A program made the translations under genes and the position numbers. A DNA stretch of 7,415 bases from Clostridia bacterium (lineage in GTDB: Bacteria; Bacillota_A; Clostridia; TANB77; CAG-508), in NCBI GenBank assembly GCA_017621295.1, contig JAGATI010000142.1, positions 1-7,415 on the forward strand, in the 5' to 3' direction. Positions within the stretch are counted from its first letter, which is position 1; each line of letters begins with the position of its first letter. The notes beneath the pieces are model-generated. The model ran no database searches. It was not told the origin of the DNA and saw only the letters and a list, made by a program, of their open reading frames with translations. Positions 1 through 6,381 of the stretch are shown one piece after another.

Positions 1-47
1 TAAATGAATTTCTTGTAAATAAGAAAATAAATAAGAAGATAGATCAA
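1..47 (+). repeat. 5' part of DUF285 start cassette, near copy of 6380-6426
   Basis: These 47 bases match 6380-6426 at 44 positions (differences at window positions 14, 15 and 38). They encode the NEFLVNKKINKKIDQ segment. The match is stronger at DNA level than across the rest of the two genes, which suggests recent duplication or gene conversion of the 5' end. Confidence 0.75.
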
Positions 48-770
48 TCATATCAAATTAGATTTAATCCTGATTCTAGAGAAAGTCTAATACATAATAT
101 TGTTGAATTGTTAGATGAAAATAACTATGATTTTAATTGTATTGATGTTTCTAAAGTAGAATATATGGATAACTTATTCTTTCCTATTGGTGAAAGATTG
201 ATAAAAAATAATTTTGATGTATCAAGATGGGATGTGAGTAATGTAAAAGATATGTCTCATATGTTTTATGGATGTCATAAATTCAATTGTGACATAAGTA
301 ATTGGAATGTTTCCAATGTTGAAGATATGAGTAGTATGTTTTGGCAATGTTATGAATTCGATCAAAATTTAAATGATTGGGATGTTAGCAATGTAAAATA
401 TATGAGAAATATGTTTTACAACTGTCAAATTTTCAATAAGCCGCTAAATAAGTGGAATGTTAGTAATGTTGAACATATTGAACATATGTTTCAGGAATGC
501 TATAGTTTCAATCAAGACATAAATGATTGGAAATTTAACAGTAAAGTTACTAGTCTTTTTAAAATGTTTGATGGCTGCATATCATTTAATAAGTCATTAG
601 AAAAATGGGATATAAGTAATGTAGACAATATTGAATTTATGTTTAGAAATTGCAAACAATTAAATAAAGACTTTTCAAAATGGAATGTTACACGTAAGTC
701 ACATTACAAAGCATTTACAGGATGTTTAAAAATAAAACAAAAATATTTGCCATATGGATATAGTGGTTAA
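1..770 (+). CDS. DUF285/BspA-like repeat protein, 5' truncated by window edge
   Basis: The reading frame is open from the first complete codon at position 3 and encodes NEFLVNKKINKKIDQ, the same N-terminal peptide as its paralogs, so the true start lies just outside the window (probably an M-L-H-I start as in the copy at 6370). The TTG at 108 is internal and not the start. After the N-terminal module and a half repeat (NCIDVSKVEYMDNLF) come seven units of about 25 residues from the first repeat Trp codon at 228, of the form WDVSNVKDMSHMFYGCHKFN. Units 5-7 are degenerate: WKFNSKV replaces WDVSNV, and the last unit reads WNVTRKSHYKAFTGC. The protein ends in LPYGYSG instead of the KPxWY cap of the other copies. 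DUF285 repeats are known from bacterial surface proteins, but no signal peptide is visible among the N-terminal residues in the window. Function unknown. The 3' end overlaps the next gene by 17 nt. Confidence 0.85.
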   Translation, partial: NEFLVNKKINKKIDQSYQIRFNPDSRESLIHNIVELLDENNYDFNCIDVSKVEYMDNLFFPIGERLIKNNFDVSRWDVSNVKDMSHMFYGCHKFNCDISNWNVSNVEDMSSMFWQCYEFDQNLNDWDVSNVKYMRNMFYNCQIFNKPLNKWNVSNVEHIEHMFQECYSFNQDINDWKFNSKVTSLFKMFDGCISFNKSLEKWDISNVDNIEFMFRNCKQLNKDFSKWNVTRKSHYKAFTGCLKIKQKYLPYGYSG

Positions 771-1197
771 TAGTATGAATGAAATTCCTAAGCATTCTAC
801 ATTGAAGATGTCAAATGCATTTTGTAATCAAAATATTGCAGTATTGAAGATTGTGACAAATAAGTCAAATAAACAATCAACAGAATCTATAAGATGCATT
901 GTTCCATATTATGAGAATGTTACAAATAAAGCATATGTCAGTAATATTGATGTAGATAAACCAGATAAGTCAATGTTTGACATAATATTGCATACACCAG
1001 TAAAGGGATATACACTATATGGTTCAGGTACAAATGAAACAATAAACATAAAAGTTCCAGGAGACAATAAGCAACATGTAATGTATGTTGTTGGAATGTT
1101 ATATCAACATGATGTCAATGGTGGAACATATGATGCATGTGAAATTCAATATTTGTCTAAAGGAATAAGAGAAGAATTAAAATTTACAAACATATGA
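754..1197 (+). CDS. Hypothetical protein between two DUF285 genes
   Basis: A 147-residue protein that I do not recognise. It has no DUF285 repeat, no INEFL-type N terminus, no signal peptide and no clear membrane segment. The composition (many Thr, Val, Ile and Asn, few long helices) and stretches such as KGYTLYGSGTNETINIKVPG and HVMYVVGMLYQ suggest a beta-rich fold, which is inference only. Two starts are possible. ATG 754 overlaps the upstream gene by 17 nt and follows an A-rich stretch; ATG 775 (MNEIPKHSTLK) lies 4 nt after the upstream stop. I keep 754 without strong evidence. Its stop overlaps the start of the next gene as ATGA (1194-1197), so it is probably co-expressed with both DUF285 neighbours and may be a partner or accessory of them. 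Confidence 0.75.
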   Translation: MDIVVNSMNEIPKHSTLKMSNAFCNQNIAVLKIVTNKSNKQSTESIRCIVPYYENVTNKAYVSNIDVDKPDKSMFDIILHTPVKGYTLYGSGTNETINIKVPGDNKQHVMYVVGMLYQHDVNGGTYDACEIQYLSKGIREELKFTNI

Positions 1198-1748
1198 ACA
1201 TCCCACATAGATTTCTAATAAATAAGAAAATCTCTAATAGTATTAGTCAACATCCAATACCATTGTATGTTCCTAAGTCAAAGGATGAATTGAAGTTAAA
1301 CATAAAAGAACTGTTGAAAAAGAAAATTCATGACTTAAATTATATTGATATATCAAATATAACAGATATGTCATATTTATTTTGTAAAGACGGAAAGGGT
1401 GTAAATATAGATGATATTGATGATATTGATATTAGCTTATGGGATGTAAGCAATGTTAGAAATATGCATAGTATGTTCAATTATTGTAAGAATTTCAATT
1501 GTGACATTAGTAATTGGAATGTAGGCAAGGTTGAAGATATGGGATATATGTTTAGTAGTTGCTACAATTTCAATTGTGACATTAGCAAATGGGATGTAAG
1601 CAATGTTAAGAATATGAACAGTATGTTTGATGAGTGTAGAAAATTTAATCAAAACTTAAACAATTGGGATGTTGATAAAGTTGAAGACATGTCAAATGCA
1701 TTTTATGATTGTATTAGTTTAAAAAATAAGCCAAATTGGTACCATTAA
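1194..1748 (+). CDS. DUF285/BspA-like repeat protein, short (4 repeats)
   Basis: A 184-residue paralog, the shortest of the family. Residues 1-20 (MNIPHRFLINKKISNSISQH) correspond to the INEFLVNKKI leader of the other copies, but INE is replaced by IPH. Residues 28-41 carry the KSKDELKLNIKELL helix, residues 46-63 the half repeat (LNYIDISNITDMSYLF), and residues 64-82 an acidic linker with DDIDDIDI. Four units of about 25 residues run from W83 to the end, with the conserved M-F-x-x-C positions and FNCDISN or FNQNLNN inter-unit segments. The C terminus NKPNWYH is the family cap. No signal peptide is visible. Its ATG overlaps the previous stop (ATGA). It is the last gene of the left operon, and the hairpin at 1770-1806 lies 21 nt after its stop. 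Confidence 0.88.
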   Translation: MNIPHRFLINKKISNSISQHPIPLYVPKSKDELKLNIKELLKKKIHDLNYIDISNITDMSYLFCKDGKGVNIDDIDDIDISLWDVSNVRNMHSMFNYCKNFNCDISNWNVGKVEDMGYMFSSCYNFNCDISKWDVSNVKNMNSMFDECRKFNQNLNNWDVDKVEDMSNAFYDCISLKNKPNWYH

Positions 1749-1769
1749 TCTAAATATTTATAAAATTAC

Positions 1770-1806
1770 AAAATTGGTTGAGTTAACAATTAACTCAACC
1801 AATTTT
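1770..1806. terminator. Bidirectional intrinsic terminator between convergent operons
   Basis: Perfect inverted repeat: left arm AAAATTGGTTGAGTTAA at 1770-1786, loop CAA at 1787-1789, right arm at 1790-1806. That is 17 paired bases and a 3-nt loop. The outer A:T pairs give a T-run at the 3' side of the stem on both strands, so it can work in both directions. It lies 21 nt past the stop of the plus-strand operon and directly next to the stop of the minus-strand operon (1808-1810). The stem is AT-rich, but its length and placement make termination the natural reading. Confidence 0.85.
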
Positions 1807-1807
1807 C

Positions 1808-2032
1808 TTATTCTTTAACCCAAACTTCTTGTGTCTTAGATATGCTTATAGAAATTATCTCATAATCAGAACCAGAATCAGCTAACATCTTTGTTGTATT
1901 GTTTTCTGCTTCTATAACATCTACTGCATCTATAAGATATTTTACGTTAGTCTTCTTCTCTCTTCCTTTGTCATCTTCTATAATGATACTTACTATAACA
2001 TCATAGAATTTGCTTACTGGTGATATGTTCAT
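1808..2032 (-). CDS. DUF4494-like small phage protein
   Basis: A 74-residue protein. Residues 8-38 (KFYDVIVSIIIEDDKGREKK, then NVKYLIDAVD) followed by a helix with EAEN at 41-44 and a terminal strand ISISISKTQEVW resemble, from memory, the DUF4494 pattern of Bacteroidota genomes and their phages: a beta-hairpin carrying a charged EDG/K-type turn, a YLVDA motif, an EAE helix and a final strand. The match is by motif recollection, not by a search. Biochemical function is unknown for that family. It is the last gene of the leftward operon; its ATG overlaps the upstream gene's stop as ATGA (2029-2032). Confidence 0.8.
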   Translation of the reverse strand: MNISPVSKFYDVIVSIIIEDDKGREKKTNVKYLIDAVDVIEAENNTTKMLADSGSDYEIISISISKTQEVWVKE

Positions 2033-2439
2033 TCGTCTTCTTTATCATTCTTATTTTTGTCATTATCTTCATTGTCTTTATTATCTGATTCTAATGAATC
2101 TAACCAATCATGCAATTTATTCAATTGACTAGCTAATTTTTCTATAGCATCTTCATTAGCATCATCTTTATCTTTAGATGTCTCTACAAATTGTTGAACA
2201 ATATCAATAATAGAATCTAACTTATCTTTATAGCTTTTCTTAGTCTTTATCTTAATTCCATTGTCTATCATTTCAAAATAGATTTCTTTCTTTTGACAGA
2301 TAGATTTTAATGAATCAATAGTTTCTGAACCATTTTTTAAGCCTTTGAATACAAATCTAAAGTATTTTTCACTCTTTGGCTTTTCTTCTTTGGATTCTTC
2401 TATAAAGCTTCCCTTTAAATAATCTGATAGTGATTTCAT
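2029..2439 (-). CDS. Hypothetical protein with charged, acidic C-terminal tail
   Basis: A 136-residue protein, not recognised. Three parts are visible. Residues 1-12 (MKSLSDYLKGSF) form a short leader that resembles the ISEFL/INEFL leaders of the DUF285 proteins in style. Residues 26-70 (YFRFVFKGLKNGSETIDSLK onward to IKIKTKK) alternate strand-helix-strand and may be a small alpha/beta fold. Residues 71-118 are helical (DKLDSIIDIVQQFVE; AIEKLASQLNKLHDWLDSLE) and may form a coiled coil. Residues 119-136 are a low-complexity D/N/E/K tail. It begins 14 nt after the stop of the 415-residue gene and overlaps the next gene by 4 nt, so translational coupling is likely. Confidence 0.8.
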   Translation of the reverse strand: MKSLSDYLKGSFIEESKEEKPKSEKYFRFVFKGLKNGSETIDSLKSICQKKEIYFEMIDNGIKIKTKKSYKDKLDSIIDIVQQFVETSKDKDDANEDAIEKLASQLNKLHDWLDSLESDNKDNEDNDKNKNDKEDE

Positions 2440-2453
2440 ATATATGTTAAATA

Positions 2454-3701
2454 TTAAAATTGTAAGTATGGAAATATCTCTCCCAGTTTCTCACCATATA
2501 TTTTTGTCTTATTCAAATTGAACTGCAATTGACAGTTACTCAACCAGTTCATAATTTCAAGAAAGTTTGTCAATACACTATAGTCCCCTGTACCTTTAGA
2601 GCTTGATATGCTTGAACACCCACATAATATAGTCTTTGACTTTTTCTTACCTACATTAGATAAGTCATATCCAAGACCTATGAATTCATGAACTAATGTT
2701 TCTATTGCCTCAACTAAAGTATCATTCACGATACTTTCTTTACTTGGCATAAGTATGGTGAACCAGTCATTATAAAATTCAACATCACCAAGCATTGTCT
2801 TTATGAAGTTCTTTAATGCTGATATGTATATTTCATAACATGATTGCGTTTGCATGTTTCCATTTGCACTTATTCCATTATTACATCCTGTTTGCTTACA
2901 ACCACATGTACCATTTGTCAGGTTAGCATAAGGTGTATTTAATACTAAGTTCAATGCTACTGATGTTGGATCTGTTTGATGATTAGCAAAATATTTAAGT
3001 ACAAGCTCGTACACTTGATTTTTAGGTGTTGCTCTTATCTCATCGTCAATCTGTGTGTATTCTAATATAATAGAAGCAAATGTAGCATAAAAGTCATTCA
3101 ATTTGTCTTCTGAAAATCTATTGTCAGCTAATTTGTTCTTATTATAGTAATATGTTATATTAGAATAGTCTTTTTCCTTACAATCAAGTTCTTCAAAATG
3201 CTCAGATATTGTACCATCTTTAGTCAAATAGTTTGGAAGACGTAAGTCTTCGTTGTCATCTACAATTCCAAGTTCAACTAAATAGTTATATAGTGTCTCA
3301 TTTATGAAGAAGTCTTTTCCTGGAACAAATCCATATTCATTGTTTACAAACGAACTAGTATCTAATAGAGAACACATAATGAATGTCTTTAGCTTAGTGT
3401 CATCATCAACAAGCTCTTTAGATATTATGATATATGCACGAGGTATATCTATAATATCTTCTTCTGTCAATGATTCTTCAAGCAACCAAGCAAAACCAGG
3501 AACAGGATCACCTTCTTGATAATTCTCTTTCATTATCAAATCACCATTTGGGTTTTCCTGAATCATAAAGTTTTCTTGAAAATACTTCAAACCAACAATG
3601 TTGAGATTTATCATATATCTATTATGAAGACTTGTTGGTATGTCTTCAGAATCTGACAACTTAATTATTGTTGGTTGTATGTAGTTCATAAAATTGTTCA
3701 T
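2454..3701 (-). CDS. Hypothetical 415-residue protein with Cys-rich motifs
   Basis: A large protein without a family I can name. No signal peptide or transmembrane helix is evident, and the protein is acidic and rich in aromatic residues. The most distinctive part is a glycine/cysteine loop, CGC at residues 266-268 followed by C273 and C288 (NGTCGCKQTGCNNG, then SCYEIYISALKNFIKTMLGD), and a second CGC at 360-362 followed by a Ser-rich stretch. The pattern could bind a metal or form a disulfide-stabilised loop. From memory similar CGC/serine loops followed by a helix and an aromatic FxxDxxFW-like segment (here VEFYNDWF, residues 307-314) occur in uncharacterised phage proteins, possibly virion components; I cannot verify this. 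It lies in the leftward operon, 30 nt after the phosphatase gene and 14 nt before the 136-residue gene. ATG 3701 is the first in-frame Met; there is no Shine-Dalgarno box. Confidence 0.8.
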   Translation of the reverse strand: MNNFMNYIQPTIIKLSDSEDIPTSLHNRYMINLNIVGLKYFQENFMIQENPNGDLIMKENYQEGDPVPGFAWLLEESLTEEDIIDIPRAYIIISKELVDDDTKLKTFIMCSLLDTSSFVNNEYGFVPGKDFFINETLYNYLVELGIVDDNEDLRLPNYLTKDGTISEHFEELDCKEKDYSNITYYYNKNKLADNRFSEDKLNDFYATFASIILEYTQIDDEIRATPKNQVYELVLKYFANHQTDPTSVALNLVLNTPYANLTNGTCGCKQTGCNNGISANGNMQTQSCYEIYISALKNFIKTMLGDVEFYNDWFTILMPSKESIVNDTLVEAIETLVHEFIGLGYDLSNVGKKKSKTILCGCSSISSSKGTGDYSVLTNFLEIMNWLSNCQLQFNLNKTKIYGEKLGEIFPYLQF

Positions 3702-3731
3702 CTATTATGTATGACAAATTATTATATATAG

Positions 3732-4544
3732 TTAATAATAAATTTCATAGAATTGTCTTGCTTGATTTTCACCTTCTATATATCCTGTATTAACACCAGC
3801 ATAATAATTGTCTATTACATTGTTATCTAATAGATCAACTTTATCTACATTCAAATTTTCTGTATCTATTGAATCTTTTCTATATTCAAATTCTATTATA
3901 TCAATCCAACCTTGTATAAATCCAGTCCTGACACCAGCAATATATTCAGAGGTTAATTTTTCATTCTTAATCTTATCTATAAATGCAAATGCTCTATCTG
4001 TATATTCTTTTACAAGTGCAGAAGAATATTTATCCTGACACATACGTACAAAATCATCTACATCATAATAGTTTATACCATAATTTTCAGCACAACGTAA
4101 GTCAGAATCTGAAAACTGATTTGACTTACCTGAAGCATCACCAATCATACACATATCTTTCTTACTGTATTGCTTATCTGTTATATGACATTCATTCAAC
4201 AATAAGTCAAGCATACCTGTATTTGGCTTTCTGAATTTATCATCTTTATTCATACTAGAACAATATGTATATAAGCACATAACATTATTGTCCATATATG
4301 ATTCTATAGCATTGCATATATATGTAAGTTTTGCTTCTACTTGTTCTTTAGTAACATACTGTGGTATTCCACCTTGATTAGTTACTATAAATATGTATTT
4401 TGGACTTATCTTCTTTATGGCATCTAATACATCAAACTTTATTTGCATATCCCAAACACCCTTTGGAAATGTATTTCCACTTATTGTTGTAACCAATGTT
4501 CCATCAAAATCACAAAATACTATATCATAATGCTTATTTGTCAT
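3732..4544 (-). CDS. HAD-family phosphatase, polynucleotide 3'-phosphatase-like (PNK3P)
   Basis: A 270-residue protein with all HAD motifs: motif I D12-F-D14-G-T-L (D12 nucleophile, D14 acid/base), motif II T55-N-Q-G-G, motif III R105-K106-P-N-T-G-M, and motif IV G135-D136-A-S-G-K followed by F-S-D146-S-D148. The combination RKPxTGM plus GDAxGx...FSxxDxxxAxNxGI is characteristic of the 3'-phosphatase domain of polynucleotide kinase/phosphatases (PNK3P), which removes 3'-phosphates from DNA or RNA ends so that ligase can seal them. The GmhB/histidinol-phosphatase branch is less likely because its zinc-binding Cys cluster is absent. No kinase P-loop is present, so this would be a stand-alone phosphatase. 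Residues about 175-270 form a helical extension with a duplicated motif, YIAGVRTGFIQG (201-212) and YYAGVNTGYIEG (247-258). It is the first gene of the leftward operon. Nucleic acid repair is inferred, not shown. Confidence 0.85.
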   Translation of the reverse strand: MTNKHYDIVFCDFDGTLVTTISGNTFPKGVWDMQIKFDVLDAIKKISPKYIFIVTNQGGIPQYVTKEQVEAKLTYICNAIESYMDNNVMCLYTYCSSMNKDDKFRKPNTGMLDLLLNECHITDKQYSKKDMCMIGDASGKSNQFSDSDLRCAENYGINYYDVDDFVRMCQDKYSSALVKEYTDRAFAFIDKIKNEKLTSEYIAGVRTGFIQGWIDIIEFEYRKDSIDTENLNVDKVDLLDNNVIDNYYAGVNTGYIEGENQARQFYEIYY

Positions 4545-4641
4545 AATATATTGTCAATTATTTAATTTAATATTAATATAGAATATTTGATTGGTAATTT
4601 CTATTTTTAATATATATAAATATAAGTCAATATATTTAAGT
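4545..4641. promoter_or_regulatory. Divergent AT-rich intergenic region, probable two-way promoter
   Basis: A 97-bp gap separates the divergent starts at 4544 (minus) and 4642 (plus), so both operons must be transcribed from here or from read-through. It is almost pure A/T. On the plus strand TTGATT (4587-4592) followed 18 nt later by TATATA (4611-4616) is a weak sigma70-like pair. I found no convincing match to the Bacteroides TTTG / TAnnTTTG promoter, and no good pair on the minus strand. Promoter function is inferred from gene orientation. Confidence 0.4.
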
Positions 4642-5562
4642 ATGTTAAGTATATCAGAATTTCTAGTAAACAAAAATATAAATACTAAGATAGAACAAAA
4701 ATATTCTCCTAAGACAAAAGATGAACTTCAAAATATAATAAAGGAACTTATAAGTCAAGAGGAATATAATTTGAATTGCATAGATACAAGTTATATAACA
4801 AATATGTCATATTTATTTGATATAAAAAATAATGGGGTAGATATACATAATATAGATAATATAGATGTCAGTAAATGGGATGTAAGTAAAGTTAGAAATA
4901 TGGAATGTATGTTTTATCATTGTGAAAACTTTAACTGTAACATTAGCAACTGGGATGTTAGTAATGTGACAAACATGAGAAATATGTTCAATGGTTGCAA
5001 CAAGTTCAATTGTGACATTAGTGGTTGGGATGTTAGTAATGTTGAAGATATGAGCTATATGTTTGAAGATTGTGAAAGCTTCAATTGTGACATTAGTAAC
5101 TGGGATGTAAATATGGTCAATAATATGTCATTTATGTTTGCCGGTTGTAAAAATTTCAATCAACCATTGAATAGTTGGAATGTAAGCAATGTTAAGAATA
5201 TGACTGGTATGTTTGCTAGTTGTAAAAATTTCAATCAACCATTATATAAATGGGATACAAGTAATGTTAAAGATATGCATCTAATGTTTTATGGATGTAA
5301 AAAATTTAATTGTGACATAAGTAATTGGGATGTTAGTAATATTAGAGATATGTCACAAATGTTTCATACATGTGAGAATTTCAATCAACCGTTAGACAAA
5401 TGGAATATGTCTAATGTTAAATATATGTCATTTATGTTTAATGGTTGTACTAGTTTCAATCAAGACTTAAATGGATGGGATGTATCTAAAGTTGAAAATA
5501 CAACTTGGGCATTCAATGGTTGTACATCTCTAAAAAATAAACCAAGTTGGTATAGAGAATGA
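4642..5562 (+). CDS. DUF285/BspA-like repeat protein, 9 repeats
   Basis: A 306-residue paralog. The frame extends upstream to a TTG at 4591, but I choose ATG 4642 because it starts the conserved leader MLSISEFLVNKNINTKIEQ, and the upstream extension has no counterpart in the other copies. Residues 22-38 carry the helix (SPKTKDELQNIIKELI) and 43-59 the Trp-less half repeat (NLNCIDTSYITNMSYLF), followed by a linker with HNIDNIDVSK. Nine units of about 25 residues run from W79: W-D-V-S-N-V-x-x-M-x-x-M-F-x-x-C-x-x-F-N. The inter-unit segments alternate between FNC(D/N)IS and FNQ(P/D)L types in the order C C C Q Q C Q Q, then the cap LKNKPSWYRE. About 15 cysteines, most at fixed repeat positions. 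No signal peptide. First gene of the right-hand operon; its TGA overlaps the next ATG. Confidence 0.9.
   Translation: MLSISEFLVNKNINTKIEQKYSPKTKDELQNIIKELISQEEYNLNCIDTSYITNMSYLFDIKNNGVDIHNIDNIDVSKWDVSKVRNMECMFYHCENFNCNISNWDVSNVTNMRNMFNGCNKFNCDISGWDVSNVEDMSYMFEDCESFNCDISNWDVNMVNNMSFMFAGCKNFNQPLNSWNVSNVKNMTGMFASCKNFNQPLYKWDTSNVKDMHLMFYGCKKFNCDISNWDVSNIRDMSQMFHTCENFNQPLDKWNMSNVKYMSFMFNGCTSFNQDLNGWDVSKVENTTWAFNGCTSLKNKPSWYRE
5144..5243 (+). repeat. Exact 25-nt direct repeat, 75 nt apart, within DUF285 array
   Basis: The 25 bases at 5144-5168 recur exactly at 5219-5243, one 75-nt repeat unit later, encoding the segment around C-K-N-F-N-Q-P-L. It is among the best conserved nucleotide repeats inside this array and marks either a recent unit duplication or conversion. 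Other units share the protein pattern with more synonymous change. Confidence 0.85.
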
Positions 5563-6338
5563 AGCACATCAATGAATTTCTAGTCAATAAAAGGATATTA
5601 AATAAGATAAGTCAAAACGATCAATATAAATATTTTCCTCAAAACAAAGATGAATTGATAGAAATTATAAAAGAGCTAGTAAATATAAAGAAGGAGTATG
5701 ATCTAAATTGTATAGATACTAGTAATATAACAGATATGTCGAATTTGTTTCATGATATTTCAATTGATTCTTCAAGATATTTAGATATTTCTAAATGGAA
5801 TGTCAGCAATGTTAGAGATATGTCTGGTATGTTTTCATCATGCAACCATTTCAATTGTGATATAAGTAATTGGAACGTCAGCAATGTTAAGAATATGTGT
5901 GCTATGTTTGACTATTGCTTTGAGTTTAATCAAAATTTAGGTAATTGGGATGTATCAAATGTAAAAGACATGAGTTATATGTTCAATTTTTGTTATAAGT
6001 TTGAAGGAAACGGATTAGAGCATTGGAATGTAAGTAATGTAAACAACATGGAATATATGTTCTGTAGTTGTAAAATATTTGACAACAATTTAAAAGATTG
6101 GGACGTAAGCAATGTTACAAATATGAATAATATGTTTTATTGTTGTAGTAAATTTAAAGGAAAGGGATTAGAAAATTGGGATGTTGGTAATGTTGAATAT
6201 ATGAATCAAATATTTATGAACTGTACAAAGTTTAATCAAAACTTAAATAATTGGAATACAAATAAAGCTAAGAACATGGAAGGTATGTTTGCTTTTTGTA
6301 TGTCATTGATAAACAAACCAAAGTGGTATAAGCAATGA
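5559..6338 (+). CDS. DUF285/BspA-like repeat protein, 7 repeats
   Basis: A 259-residue paralog. Its ATG overlaps the previous stop as ATGA (5559-5562). Leader MKHINEFLVNKRILNKISQ (1-19), helix region QYKYFPQNKDELIEIIKELV (22-41), half repeat YDLNCIDTSNITDMSNLF (47-64), then seven units from W80. Units 3 and 5 are one residue longer and carry a glycine-containing inter-unit segment (FEGNGLEHW and FKGKGLENW) that the other genes here lack; these two units alternate with ordinary ones, suggesting a two-unit duplication. The last unit is WNTNKAKNMEGMFAFC followed by the cap INKPKWYKQ. No signal peptide or membrane segment. Predicted fold: a right-handed, LRR-like solenoid, inferred from the regular repeat. 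Role unknown; likely co-translated with the gene before it. Confidence 0.9.
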   Translation: MKHINEFLVNKRILNKISQNDQYKYFPQNKDELIEIIKELVNIKKEYDLNCIDTSNITDMSNLFHDISIDSSRYLDISKWNVSNVRDMSGMFSSCNHFNCDISNWNVSNVKNMCAMFDYCFEFNQNLGNWDVSNVKDMSYMFNFCYKFEGNGLEHWNVSNVNNMEYMFCSCKIFDNNLKDWDVSNVTNMNNMFYCCSKFKGKGLENWDVGNVEYMNQIFMNCTKFNQNLNNWNTNKAKNMEGMFAFCMSLINKPKWYKQ

Positions 6339-6381
6339 AACATACACAAAAATTAAAATTTTAATGATTATGTTACATATA
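6336..6381 (+). repeat. Intergenic/start cassette, copy 1 (contains 12-bp palindrome)
   Basis: From the stop codon of one DUF285 gene to the fourth codon of the next. It matches 7372-7415 at 41 of 44 aligned positions, apart from a 2-nt insertion (TG at 6365-6366). The core holds the perfect palindrome TTAAAATTTTAA at 6353-6364, six bases before the start codon at 6370. The palindrome could be a translation-enhancing A/T stretch, an operator, or just a fossil of the duplication. Confidence 0.8.

Noticed and set aside
108..770. TTG at 108 as start of the first gene
   Set aside because: The frame is open upstream to position 3 and encodes the conserved NEFLVNKKI leader, so the gene is truncated by the window, not started at 108.
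3304..3519. Plus-strand open frames at 3304-3519, 3808-4038 and 3983-4234
   Set aside because: They lie opposite well-supported minus-strand genes and have no family features.
4119..4145. GDASGKS in the HAD protein as a kinase P-loop
   Set aside because: It is HAD motif IV of the PNK3P type, lacks the GxxxxGK[ST] spacing and the rest of a kinase domain.
4591..4641. TTG at 4591 as start of the 9-repeat gene
   Set aside because: The extra 17 residues have no counterpart in the paralogs; ATG 4642 starts exactly at the conserved leader.
4876..5559. Regular 75-nt direct repeats suggesting a CRISPR-like or noncoding array
   Set aside because: The repeats are in frame, vary mostly at synonymous or permitted positions and encode DUF285 units; there are no spacers.
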